Source: Phocaeicola faecium (GTDB taxonomy: Bacteria; Bacteroidota; Bacteroidia; Bacteroidales; Bacteroidaceae). From it: DNA of 64,000 nt. Below the pieces are notes generated by a model. That model made no database searches. It had not been told where the DNA came from and saw only the letters and a program-made list of their open reading frames with translations. The position numbers and the translations under genes are program-made. The stretch is taken from positions 1 to 64,000 of the forward strand of contig NZ_JACSPQ010000005.1 of assembly GCF_014837055.1 (NCBI RefSeq), given 5' to 3'. Shown one piece after another: positions 42,176 to 50,476 of this stretch. Numbering within the stretch: the first letter of the stretch is position 1; every line of letters starts with the position of its first letter.

Positions 42176-43990
42176 ATGGAACTGAATGAAACCAATCGCC
42201 CGTTAACTGAAGTGCCGGTAGAAGAAACATCGGCTGCTCCGGTTTCTACTGTTTCTGCAACGGAAGAAACAGAAAGCGCTACGCCGCGTACAGAGATACA
42301 AACTCAGGAAGAGGTCATACAGCGCTTGAAAGAGATAAATAAGGATGTTTGTAATGCCGATAAGCAGGAAATAGATCAGCTGAAGCAAACGTTTTATAAA
42401 CTGCACAAAGCAGAACAGGACACTGCGCGTAAAGCCTTTGTTGAGAACGGAGGAAATGCAGATGAGTTTGTGCCTGTTCCCGATCCTTTTGAAAAAGAAT
42501 TTAAAGAGGTGATGGGAGCTATAAAAGAAAAGCGCAACGCAATGACTGCTGCCCAAGAGCAGGAAAAGGAAGAAAATTTGCAGAAAAAGTTGGCAATTCT
42601 CGAGAAAATGCGAATGCTTATCGAATCAACCGAAGACACCAACAAAATATATAATGATTTCAAGCAATTACAGCAAGAGTGGAGTGAAATAAAACAAATA
42701 CCCGCCGGTAAACAGAATGAATTATATAGGAGTTATCAGCTTTATACAGAGAAGTTTTATGACATGGTGAAACTGAATAACGAGTTTCGCGAATACGACT
42801 TCAAAAAGAATCTGGAACAAAAGACACGCTTGTGTGAAGCCGCTGAAAAGTTGGCGGAAGAGCCCGATGTAGTTTCGGCTTTCCATCAATTGCAGAATCT
42901 GCATCAGGAATTCCGGAGTATAGGTCCTGTGTCAAAAGAATTGCGGGAAAGTTTGTGGGCGCGCTTTAAGGCTGCTTCTACGGCTGTGAACCGTCGTCAT
43001 CAGCAACACTTCGAAGAGTTGAAAGAAAAGGAACAGAATAATCTGGATCAGAAAACCGTTATCTGCGAAATAGCAGAGGCGATGGATTATGATTCATTCA
43101 AGACTTTCAGCGATTGGGAAGAAAAAACGCAGGAGATATTGGCTCTGCAGGCTAAGTGGAAAACCATAGGTTTTGCTCCCCAAAAGATGAATGTGAAGAT
43201 ATTCGAACGCTTCCGCGCCGCGTGCGATGAGTTTTTCCGTCGCAAGGCTGCTTTCTTCAAATCCGTCAAAGAGAATATGGCGAAGAATTTGGAGAAGAAG
43301 AAAGAGCTGTGCGAAAAGGCAGAGGCACTGAAAGACAGTACCAACTGGAAAGAAACCGCAGAGATATTGACCCGTCTGCAAAAAGAATGGAAAACCATAG
43401 GACCCGTAGCGAAGAAACATTCGGATGCAGTATGGAAGCGCTTTATCGGAGCGTGCGATTATTTCTTCGAGCAGAAAAACAAAGCCACTTCTTCACAGCG
43501 TTCGGTTGAGCAGGAAAACTTAGCAAAGAAAGAAGACATCATTAAGCGACTGGCTGCTTTGGAGGCTTCGGGAATTACCGATGAAAGTGCTGCCGAACAG
43601 ACTCGCGCATTGATGAAGGAATGGAACGAAGTAGGTTTTGTTCCGTTCAAAGAGAAAGACCGTATCTATAAAGAATATCATTCGCTGGTAGACAAGTTGT
43701 TCGATAAACTGAATCTTTCGGCTACGGAAAAGAGATTAAGTAACTTTAAGTCGGGATTGAGCAAAGAAGGAAATCTGTATCGTGACCGTGAACGTTTGGT
43801 TCGTACTTACGAAGGATTGAAGAACGATATTCAGACATACGAAAATAACCTCGGGTTCCTTAACTCTTCTTCAAAGAAAGGTAACAGCCTTGTTACTGAA
43901 ATAACCCGCAAGATTGAACGTCTGAAAGCCGATTTGGATTTGGTTACAAAGAAGATTGCTGCTATCGACGAAGTTTTGAAAGAATCGTAA
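42176..43990 (+). CDS. DUF349-repeat protein
   Basis: 604 residues, soluble, very rich in Lys/Glu and almost entirely helical. Contains at least five DUF349-type repeats, each with a W-K-x-IG-P/F and a basic F-x-A-C-D-xFF pattern (WKTIGFAPQK...FRAACDEFFRRK; WKTIGPVAKK...FIGACDYFFEQK; EWNEVGFVPFKEKDR). The first 50 residues are low-complexity (T/E/S-rich). The C-terminus is coiled coil. The molecular role is not known to me. Confidence 0.88.
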   Translation: MELNETNRPLTEVPVEETSAAPVSTVSATEETESATPRTEIQTQEEVIQRLKEINKDVCNADKQEIDQLKQTFYKLHKAEQDTARKAFVENGGNADEFVPVPDPFEKEFKEVMGAIKEKRNAMTAAQEQEKEENLQKKLAILEKMRMLIESTEDTNKIYNDFKQLQQEWSEIKQIPAGKQNELYRSYQLYTEKFYDMVKLNNEFREYDFKKNLEQKTRLCEAAEKLAEEPDVVSAFHQLQNLHQEFRSIGPVSKELRESLWARFKAASTAVNRRHQQHFEELKEKEQNNLDQKTVICEIAEAMDYDSFKTFSDWEEKTQEILALQAKWKTIGFAPQKMNVKIFERFRAACDEFFRRKAAFFKSVKENMAKNLEKKKELCEKAEALKDSTNWKETAEILTRLQKEWKTIGPVAKKHSDAVWKRFIGACDYFFEQKNKATSSQRSVEQENLAKKEDIIKRLAALEASGITDESAAEQTRALMKEWNEVGFVPFKEKDRIYKEYHSLVDKLFDKLNLSATEKRLSNFKSGLSKEGNLYRDRERLVRTYEGLKNDIQTYENNLGFLNSSSKKGNSLVTEITRKIERLKADLDLVTKKIAAIDEVLKES

Positions 43991-44013
43991 ATACTTATTA
44001 TGTATTAAAAAGT

Positions 44014-44053
44014 AAGGGATGACCCGATTTTCAAGTCCGGTCATCCCTTTTTT
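44014..44053. terminator. Terminator between DUF349 gene and flavodiiron gene
   Basis: GGGATGACC pairs with GGTCATCCC and is followed by six T; A-rich on the left, so usable from both sides. Confidence 0.9.
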
Positions 44054-44070
44054 CGTATGCTTTTCTGACT

Positions 44071-45261
44071 TTATTTGCGGTCGGCTTTCAGACGGTCTGC
44101 CATTGCTTTAGCCAGTGCTTTTGCCTGCAAATAGTTGTCGGCTTTCATGGTCTGTTTCATTTCTACCGGGTTTCCTACTACCTCAAACTTCAGTTTTTCA
44201 GTGTATTCGCCCAACTTCTTTACGGCTGCGCTTGCCCATGTGAACGAACCGAAGTAACCCATGATGCGGTTCTTCATCTCGCGGGCGGCAACCTTGTCTA
44301 ACAGCGATTGAATTTCAGGATAGAGATTCATGTTATACGTCGTACAACCCACTATCAGACCTTTGTATTTGAATATATCAGACAGAATGAACGAATGGTG
44401 CGTATACGAAGCGTTGTGCATGATGATGTTTTTAATACCCTGTGCGCTTAATTCTTCGGCGATGGCTTCAGCCAGCTCTTCCGTGTTGCCATACATGGTG
44501 CCGTAAACGATTACCACCCCTTCTTCGCCTTCGTAACGGCTCATCTTGTCGTACATGTCGACCACCTGAGGGATGTTTTCCTCCCATACCGGACCGTGGG
44601 TAGAACAAATCATCTTGATAGGCAGGCCGCTGCATTTCTGCAATGCCTTTTGTACCGGATTTCCGAATTTTCCTACGATGTTAGAGTAGTAGCGGCGCAT
44701 CTCATTCCAATAGATGTCGGTATTGATGTTTTTGTCGATACATCCGCCGTTCAGTGCGCCGAAACATCCGAACGCATCTCCCGAAAACAAGATGCCTTCC
44801 GTTTCATCGAACGTAACCATTGTTTCGGGCCAGTGAACCATCGGGATGAGGTAGAAGCGCAAGTTGTGATGTCCTATTTTCAAGAAATCGCCTTCGCCTA
44901 CCACGTAACGGTCGCCCGTCAGTCCGTAATAGCCTTCTACCATGTCGAAAGTTTTTTTATTTCCTACCAGTACGATATCGGGATAGTATTGTTTAATCAG
45001 CGAAATAGAACCAGAATGGTCCGGCTCCATGTGGTTGATGATAAGGTAATCAATCTTGCGGTCGCCGATTACGCTGCGTATTTTCTTCAGATAAACTTCA
45101 AAGAAAGCTACATCTACCGTATCTATCAGTGCTACCATCTCATCGTCTGCTATCAGGTACGAGTTGTAAGAAACGCCGTAAGGCAGCGGCCAAAGATTTT
45201 CGAACAATGCTTTTGTGCGGTCGTTCACGCCTACATAATGTACTTTACCTTTTAGTTCCAT
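44071..45261 (-). CDS. FprA-family flavodiiron protein (O2/NO reductase)
   Basis: 396 residues from ATG 45261 (MELKGKVHYVGVNDR). The longer frame to 45339 lies in the upstream gene. The N-terminal beta-lactamase-like di-iron domain has the H-x-E-x-D-H ligands in NHMEPDHSGS, then VHWPETM, SGDAFGCFG and STHGPVW. The C-terminal flavodoxin domain has an FMN loop, YGTMYGNTEELA. Such proteins reduce oxygen or nitric oxide in anaerobes. Cotranscribed with the radical SAM gene (14 bp gap). Confidence 0.93.
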   Translation of the reverse strand: MELKGKVHYVGVNDRTKALFENLWPLPYGVSYNSYLIADDEMVALIDTVDVAFFEVYLKKIRSVIGDRKIDYLIINHMEPDHSGSISLIKQYYPDIVLVGNKKTFDMVEGYYGLTGDRYVVGEGDFLKIGHHNLRFYLIPMVHWPETMVTFDETEGILFSGDAFGCFGALNGGCIDKNINTDIYWNEMRRYYSNIVGKFGNPVQKALQKCSGLPIKMICSTHGPVWEENIPQVVDMYDKMSRYEGEEGVVIVYGTMYGNTEELAEAIAEELSAQGIKNIIMHNASYTHHSFILSDIFKYKGLIVGCTTYNMNLYPEIQSLLDKVAAREMKNRIMGYFGSFTWASAAVKKLGEYTEKLKFEVVGNPVEMKQTMKADNYLQAKALAKAMADRLKADRK

Positions 45262-45275
45262 GTTGTTTTCTATGT

Positions 45276-46202
45276 TTATAAAGTGTAATATTTCCCTTGC
45301 CATGTGTCTCGCTCGCGCATCCGTTTTCTTACCCGGCAACTGAACTCATGGTTTTTCAGTCCCCAGTCGGGTGCGATGAGTAGCTCTTTGGGAGATTGCG
45401 AGACGAAACGCTCTAAAACCAAATCCGGACGAAGCCTTTCTACATATCCGATTACCAAGTCGATATATTCGTCTGCCGTATAAAGGTGGAAATCTTCAGG
45501 CGAATGTTCGTATTCGTATGCCATGCGTGTGCCCTTTATCAGTTGCAGCTGATGTAGTTTGAGTGTAGTCAGTGGTAAAGCCGAAACCTGCGAGGCCTGT
45601 GCGAGCAGCATTTCACTGGTTTCTCCGGGCAGTCCGAGAATGATATGTCCCCCCGTGCGTATGCCTCTCGCCGCTGTGCGCCGTATGGCATCGGCAGTAC
45701 ATTCGAATGTGTGTCCTCGGTTGATACGCTTCAGTGTATCGTTGTTTGTGCTTTCTATGCCATATTCTACCAGCAAGAAGGTTTTTCGGTTCAGTGTTTC
45801 CAGATAATCAAGCAGACTGTCCGGCATACAGTCGGGACGTGTCCCGATAACCAGCCCCACCACGTCTTTTACCTGTAATGCTTCTTCGTACATGCGTACG
45901 AGTTTTTCCTGTTCGCCGTAGGTGTTCGTGTAGGCTTGGAAGTAAGCCAGATATTTCATTTGCGGATATTTATGGGCGAAAAAAGCCTTTCCTTCTTCCA
46001 GTTGTATCGCCACGCTTTTATCCGTATGGCAATAAGCCGGGTTAAATGTTTGGTTATTGCAGTACGTACAGCCGCCATAGCCTTTCGTTCCGTCCCGGTT
46101 AGGGCATGTAAAGCCTGCATTGACAGAGATTTTCTGTACTTTAAACGGAAATTGTTTGGCTAAGAATCCGGCAAAATCGTTGTATCGTATGCTTTCTTCC
46201 AT
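45276..46202 (-). CDS. Radical SAM protein, YhcC/TIGR01212-like
   Basis: 308 residues from ATG 46202 (MEESIRYNDFAGFLAKQ). The extended frame to 46268 is upstream of the -7 box at 46225. The cluster cysteines are in CPNRDGTKGYGGCTYCNN (family spacing C-x11-C-x2-C). GHIILGLPGET and VEYGIESTNNDTLKRINRGH follow the Elp3-like pattern. The in vivo substrate is not known to me. Upstream gene of the flavodiiron protein operon. Confidence 0.88.
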   Translation of the reverse strand: MEESIRYNDFAGFLAKQFPFKVQKISVNAGFTCPNRDGTKGYGGCTYCNNQTFNPAYCHTDKSVAIQLEEGKAFFAHKYPQMKYLAYFQAYTNTYGEQEKLVRMYEEALQVKDVVGLVIGTRPDCMPDSLLDYLETLNRKTFLLVEYGIESTNNDTLKRINRGHTFECTADAIRRTAARGIRTGGHIILGLPGETSEMLLAQASQVSALPLTTLKLHQLQLIKGTRMAYEYEHSPEDFHLYTADEYIDLVIGYVERLRPDLVLERFVSQSPKELLIAPDWGLKNHEFSCRVRKRMRERDTWQGKYYTL

Positions 46203-46224
46203 TTCCTGATTTGATTTTAGGGTG

Positions 46225-46232
46225 CAAAGATA
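46225..46232 (-). promoter_or_regulatory. -7 element of the radical SAM/flavodiiron operon
   Basis: Minus-strand TATCTTTG, 23 bp before ATG 46202; fixes the start of that gene. Confidence 0.6.
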
Positions 46233-46306
46233 CTTCTTTTTCAGAAAACAGGCAGAGGTTGAAGCCATATTTTAATCTCTATTAAGAGCTTGTTCCGGTT
46301 TGTGGC

Positions 46307-46402
46307 ATAGAAAATTTCTATTCGTATGACACCTGCTTCCTATGGGTAGAACAGCAGCACTTATCCGCATGGGATGAGGGACGCTTACGGTAGCGTTTTG
46401 CG
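46307..46402 (-). repeat. Dispersed 22-nt-period intergenic element, copy F (inverted)
   Basis: On the minus strand the units begin CTACCGTAAGCG, CATGCGGATAAG, CTACCCATAGGA and ATACGAATAG, 22 nt apart from about 46393 downward. This is the only complete copy clearly in reverse orientation. It lies directly upstream of the thyA promoter. Confidence 0.75.
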
Positions 46403-46466
46403 GGCTGTTTTGTCCCGAATACAAATTATGCACCTTTCATATATCAATATATTCCAAAATAACCCG

Positions 46467-46474
46467 TACCTTTG
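46467..46474 (+). promoter_or_regulatory. -7 element of thyA
   Basis: TACCTTTG, 26 bp before ATG 46500; excludes the longer in-frame start at 46374. Confidence 0.6.
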
Positions 46475-46499
46475 CTGCCTCTATAAAATAAATATCGGA

Positions 46500-47294
46500 A
46501 TGAAACAATATTTGGATTTGCTCCGTCGCATCCGTACCGAGGGAGTGAAGAAAGAAGACCGTACGGGAACCGGAACTATCAGTGTGTTCGGACATCAGAT
46601 GCGTTTTAATCTGGAAGACGGCTTTCCGCTGGTAACTACCAAGAAACTTCATTTGAAATCCATTATCCACGAGCTGCTTTGGATGTTGAAAGGCGATACG
46701 AACGTGAAATACCTGCAAGAAAACGGTGTGCGCATCTGGAACGAGTGGGCCGACGAGAACGGCGATTTGGGGCACATCTACGGATACCAGTGGCGCTCGT
46801 GGCCTACGTACGACGGCGGATTCATCGACCAGATAGCGGAAGCTGTGGAGACGATCAAGCATAATCCCGATTCACGCCGCATCATCGTAAATGCTTGGAA
46901 TGTAGCCGATTTGAAGAACATGAACCTGCCGCCCTGCCACATGTTCTTCCAGTTTTACGTAGCAAACGGACGCTTGAGCCTGCAAATGTATCAGCGTAGC
47001 GCCGATACTTTTTTGGGCGTTCCCTTCAACATTGCTTCGTATGCCCTGCTGCTTCAGATGATGGCTCAGGTAACGGGACTGAAAGCGGGCGATTTCATCC
47101 ATACATTGGGCGATGCCCATATTTACCTCAACCATCTGGAACAGGTAGATTTGCAGTTGACCCGCGAGCCTCGTCCGCTTCCGGTTATGAAACTCAATCC
47201 CGACGTAAAAGATATTTTCAGCTTTACTTACGACGATTTCCGACTTGAGGGTTACGACCCGTGGCCTCACATAGCCGGAAAGGTATCGGTGTAA
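46500..47294 (+). CDS. thyA: Thymidylate synthase
   Basis: 264 residues, the same length as E. coli ThyA. Converts dUMP and methylene-THF to dTMP and dihydrofolate. Motifs: [16 protein letters not shown], catalytic cysteine in [30 protein letters not shown], and [11 protein letters not shown]. Followed 62 bp later by folA, which recycles the dihydrofolate, the common thyA-folA pairing. Confidence 0.98.
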   Translation: MKQYLDLLRRIRTEGVKKEDRTGTGTISVFGHQMRFNLEDGFPLVTTKKLHLKSIIHELLWMLKGDTNVKYLQENGVRIWNEWADENGDLGHIYGYQWRSWPTYDGGFIDQIAEAVETIKHNPDSRRIIVNAWNVADLKNMNLPPCHMFFQFYVANGRLSLQMYQRSADTFLGVPFNIASYALLLQMMAQVTGLKAGDFIHTLGDAHIYLNHLEQVDLQLTREPRPLPVMKLNPDVKDIFSFTYDDFRLEGYDPWPHIAGKVSV

Positions 47295-47356
47295 GTGTGA
47301 TTAATGTGTTGAGAACTTTGAATTATTAATGTTATAAAATTAAAAACTCACCTTTC

Positions 47357-47845
47357 ATGTTTTTATCGATTATTGCTGCAATTAATAAAAACCGAGGACT
47401 TGGTTTTCAAAACAAACTACTTTACTGGTTGCCGAACGACTTAAAGCGGTTTAAGGCTTTGACTACGGGACACACCGTTGTAATGGGGCGCAAAACTTTC
47501 GAGTCGCTTCCCAAAGGAGCTTTGCCTAACCGCCGCAATATTGTGTTGACTCGTCAGGAAATTTGTTTTGAAGGAACGGAAACATTCCATACGCTGGAAG
47601 AGGCGTTGGCACACTGTGCATCAGACGAAGAAGTATTTATCATGGGGGGAGCCACGCTTTATACAGAAGCCATGCCGCAGGCAGACCGCCTGTATATTAC
47701 AGAAGTAGACGATGACAAGGCTCCTGCCGATGTGTTTTTCCCTGAAATAAACCCGGAACAATGGCAAGAAAAAAGTAGAGAATGTTATCCGACTGACGAA
47801 AAACATCTCTACTCTTACTGTTTCGTTGATTATGAGCGACGCTGA
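47357..47845 (+). CDS. folA: Dihydrofolate reductase
   Basis: 162 residues. NADPH-dependent reduction of dihydrofolate. Conserved: SIIAAINKNRGLGFQNKLLYWLPNDLKRFK (substrate Asp after LP-N), VVMGRKTFESLP, RRNIVLTRQ, VFIMGGATLYTEAMPQADRLYITEV. Probably chromosomal housekeeping type. Ends three bases before the stop of the convergent Lrp-type gene. Confidence 0.97.
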   Translation: MFLSIIAAINKNRGLGFQNKLLYWLPNDLKRFKALTTGHTVVMGRKTFESLPKGALPNRRNIVLTRQEICFEGTETFHTLEEALAHCASDEEVFIMGGATLYTEAMPQADRLYITEVDDDKAPADVFFPEINPEQWQEKSRECYPTDEKHLYSYCFVDYERR

Positions 47846-47848
47846 TTT

Positions 47849-48325
47849 TCAGTCTTCGCTCGTTATATCGATAATAGGCATCTGTCGCTTAATAGCTTCG
47901 CGGAACGAGATAATCGTTTCCGAGCGCGACAGCCCTAACGGTTGAAGTTTGTCGTGGATGACTTCTAATAAGTGATGGTTGTTCTTTGCATAGATTTTGA
48001 TAAACATATCATACTGCCCCGTAGTATAGTGACATTCTACAACCTCCGGGATTAGTTTTAATGCCTCCGTAACAGAGTCGAACTGTTCGGGGTCTCTCAG
48101 GTACAGCCCGATGTAAGCACACGTTTCATAACCTATCTTTTCCGGGTCGATGATAAACTCCGAACCTTTCAGGATTCCCAAGTTGGTCAATTTCTGAATA
48201 CGCTGATGAATCGCAGCTCCTGATACGTTACATGCACGTGCTACTTCCAAAAACGGAATACGTGCATTGTCAGCAATCAATCGTAAAATTTGTTCGTCTA
48301 AGCTGTCTAATTGGTGATGTCCCAT
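47849..48325 (-). CDS. Lrp/AsnC-family transcriptional regulator
   Basis: 158 residues. N-terminal winged HTH (DEQILRLIADNARIPFLEVARACNVSGAAIHQRIQKL) and a C-terminal RAM/AsnC ligand-binding domain (TCAYIGLYLRDPEQ, VVECHYTTGQYDMFIKIYA, ISFREAIKRQMPI). Usually responds to an amino acid; the ligand is not deducible here. Divergent from the M64 peptidase gene with -7 boxes 30 bp apart, so it may control that gene and itself. Confidence 0.93.
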   Translation of the reverse strand: MGHHQLDSLDEQILRLIADNARIPFLEVARACNVSGAAIHQRIQKLTNLGILKGSEFIIDPEKIGYETCAYIGLYLRDPEQFDSVTEALKLIPEVVECHYTTGQYDMFIKIYAKNNHHLLEVIHDKLQPLGLSRSETIISFREAIKRQMPIIDITSED

Positions 48326-48348
48326 TTTTATATCTTTAAATATTTATG

Positions 48349-48386
48349 CAAAGATAGTATTTTTTCGGTTTCATTCTTTAACTTTG
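48349..48386. promoter_or_regulatory. Divergent promoters of lrp-type gene and M64 peptidase gene
   Basis: Minus-strand TATCTTTG at 48349-48356 and plus-strand TAACTTTG at 48379-48386, both TAnnTTTG. Confidence 0.6.
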
Positions 48387-48411
48387 CCGCCTATAAAATC
48401 TTAAATGCGAT

Positions 48412-49701
48412 ATGAAAAATTTATTTGTAGCTCTAATTTTATGCTTTTGTACGTCATATTCGGCTTTTTCACAAAGTTTTGATGATTATTTTGTTGATAA
48501 GACTTTACGGGTCGATTACCTCTTTACGGGCGATGCAAACCATCAGGATATTTATTTGGATGAACTCTGTTCGTTGCCCCGGTGGGCAGGCAGAAGGCAA
48601 CGGCTCAGTGAGTTGCCGTTAGAGGGGAACGGTGACATCACGGTAGCTGATAAAGCTACTGGGACAGTGATTTACCGCACTTCTTTTTCAAGTCTGTTTC
48701 AAGAATGGGTGAGCGAAGATGAAGCAAAGCATGTAAAGCGGGGATTTGAAAATACATTTCTGCTGCCTTTCCCGAAACAGCCCGTAACGGTAACCGTCCG
48801 CCTGAAGGATGTCTACCATAAGCCGGTAGCTTCACTGACTCATGAGGTGAACCCCGGCGATATATTGATTCACCGGCGCGGACTGGAGCGTATTACTCCT
48901 CACCGCTATTTGCTCGAAAGTGGTCCGGCTACCGATTGCATCGACGTGGCCATTCTTGCCGAAGGCTATACCGCAGCCGAAATGGATGTATTTTATGCCG
49001 ATGCACAAAAGGCGTGTGATGCTTTATTTGCCCACGAGCCTTTCAAGCATCTTAAAAGCCGTTTCAATGTCGTTGCGGTGGGAAGCCCCTCGGACGATAG
49101 CGGCGTAAGTATTCCCCGCGAAGCCCAGTGGAAATCAACGGCGGTAAGTTCTCATTTCGATACTTTCTATTCCGACCGATATCTGACGACCCGTCGGGTG
49201 AAAGACATTCACAACTGGCTGGCAGGGATTCCTTACGAACACATCATCATCCTTGCCAATACGGATACGTACGGTGGCGGCGGCATCTATAATTCGTATA
49301 CGCTCACCACGGCTCATCATCCGATGTTCTGGCCTGTTGTGGTGCATGAGTTCGGACACAGTTTTGCCGGACTTGCAGACGAATATGCTTACGATGAGGC
49401 TCCCAGTGCGCAATATCCGTACAGCGTAGAGCCGTGGGAACAGAATATAACGACGCTGGTCGACTTCGACAGTAAGTGGAAAGATTTGCTTCCGGAGGGT
49501 ACTCCCGTGCCTACTCCGTTGGAGACCGATTCGGCTACCATTTATACGAAGGTAGGCTTGTACGAAGGAGGCGGATATACCCTGAAAGGCATTTATCGTC
49601 CTACTACCGAATGTAGGATGAAAATCAACGAAGCACCCCGTTTTTGTCCCGTATGCGAGCGGGCGATAGAGCGCGTCATCCGGTTTTATACCGACAAGTG
49701 A
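48412..49701 (+). CDS. M64-family zinc metallopeptidase (IgA-peptidase-like), secreted
   Basis: 429 residues with signal peptide MKNLFVALILCFCTSYSAFSQ. The zinc site is VVHEFGHSFAGLADEY (HExxH with downstream Asp/Glu). Other family blocks are CIDVAILAEGYTAAEM, NVVAVGSPSDDSGVSIP, ANTDTYGGGGIYN and a C-terminal CRMKINEAPRFCPVC. The family is named for an IgA-cleaving clostridial enzyme; activity on IgA here is not implied. Likely periplasmic or exported. Confidence 0.9.
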   Translation: MKNLFVALILCFCTSYSAFSQSFDDYFVDKTLRVDYLFTGDANHQDIYLDELCSLPRWAGRRQRLSELPLEGNGDITVADKATGTVIYRTSFSSLFQEWVSEDEAKHVKRGFENTFLLPFPKQPVTVTVRLKDVYHKPVASLTHEVNPGDILIHRRGLERITPHRYLLESGPATDCIDVAILAEGYTAAEMDVFYADAQKACDALFAHEPFKHLKSRFNVVAVGSPSDDSGVSIPREAQWKSTAVSSHFDTFYSDRYLTTRRVKDIHNWLAGIPYEHIIILANTDTYGGGGIYNSYTLTTAHHPMFWPVVVHEFGHSFAGLADEYAYDEAPSAQYPYSVEPWEQNITTLVDFDSKWKDLLPEGTPVPTPLETDSATIYTKVGLYEGGGYTLKGIYRPTTECRMKINEAPRFCPVCERAIERVIRFYTDK

Positions 49702-49763
49702 CTGCATTTTTAACCCTGTGTCAAAATACAGAATCGTATGTTTTACTCATAATCAGAATCATT

Positions 49764-50291
49764 ATGTTAAACTTTACTCCAATTAAAACAGACCACAAGG
49801 CTTATTCTTTTGTAGAGAATCTTTTGCACGAATCGTTTCCTGAAGTAGAGCGCCGGGACGATGAAGACCAGCGGCGCAATGCCGATACCAATCCGCTTTT
49901 TACGTGTTACCTCATAACCGACGATGAGCTTCCGATAGGGCTGATTACGGCATGGAATCTCGGCGATTTCTATTATTTGGAACATCTGGCTACTTCTCCG
50001 GCTGTTCGCAACAAGGGATACGGAAAGCAGGTTATGGAGTATATAAAGCAGCTGCTTCCGGGTATCATCGTATTAGAAGTAGAACGTCCGGAAGATGAAA
50101 TGAGCATACGGCGGATAGGTTTTTACCAAAGATGCGGTTTCTCGCTTTGTGAAAAAGATTACTTCCAGCCCTCTTATAGAAAGGGGGGAGAAGGGCTGCC
50201 GCTATACCTGATGTTTGCAGGAGCAGACAGCATCGATGCGGACTTTGAGGCAATACGCGACCGGATACACCGTGAAGTATACGGAGTTTGA
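49764..50291 (+). CDS. GNAT-family N-acetyltransferase
   Basis: 175 residues from ATG 49764 (MLNFTPIKTDHKAYSFVENLL). The frame open from 49644 lies inside the M64 gene. Acetyl-CoA loop NKGYGKQVM after LEHLATSPAVR; later GFYQRCGFSLCEKDY. Substrate unknown. It follows the M64 peptidase by 62 bp and may share its transcript. Followed by the hairpin of repeat copy C. Confidence 0.85.
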   Translation: MLNFTPIKTDHKAYSFVENLLHESFPEVERRDDEDQRRNADTNPLFTCYLITDDELPIGLITAWNLGDFYYLEHLATSPAVRNKGYGKQVMEYIKQLLPGIIVLEVERPEDEMSIRRIGFYQRCGFSLCEKDYFQPSYRKGGEGLPLYLMFAGADSIDADFEAIRDRIHREVYGV

Positions 50292-50323
50292 AAGCATAAG
50301 AAAAATCTGCCGGTATATCCCTC

Positions 50324-50416
50324 AAAAACGCTACCGTTAGTGTCATTCATCCCATGCGGTAGTGTTTGCTGTTTCTACCCGTAGAACCGACCGGTTCTAC
50401 GGGTAGAATTTTTTAT
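50324..50416 (+). repeat. Dispersed 22-nt-period intergenic element, copy C, with terminator-like hairpin
   Basis: Units begin at 50332 (CTACCGTTAGTG), 50354 (CATGCGGTAGTG), 50376 (CTACCCGTAGAACC) and 50398 (CTACGGGTAGAA). TCTACCCGTAGAACCG is perfectly complementary to the sequence two bases further on (50374-50407) and is followed by six T. This copy is thus also a credible intrinsic terminator for the GNAT gene. Confidence 0.85.
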
Positions 50417-50476
50417 GCTTTTTACTGAACTGTAAACCCTTAAAAATAAGTTTGTTATTTTTTTTCTTCAGGGAGG

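Noticed and set aside
49644..49763. Upstream extension of the GNAT frame
   Set aside because: It lies inside the end of the M64 peptidase gene; ATG 49764 gives a normal GNAT N-terminus.
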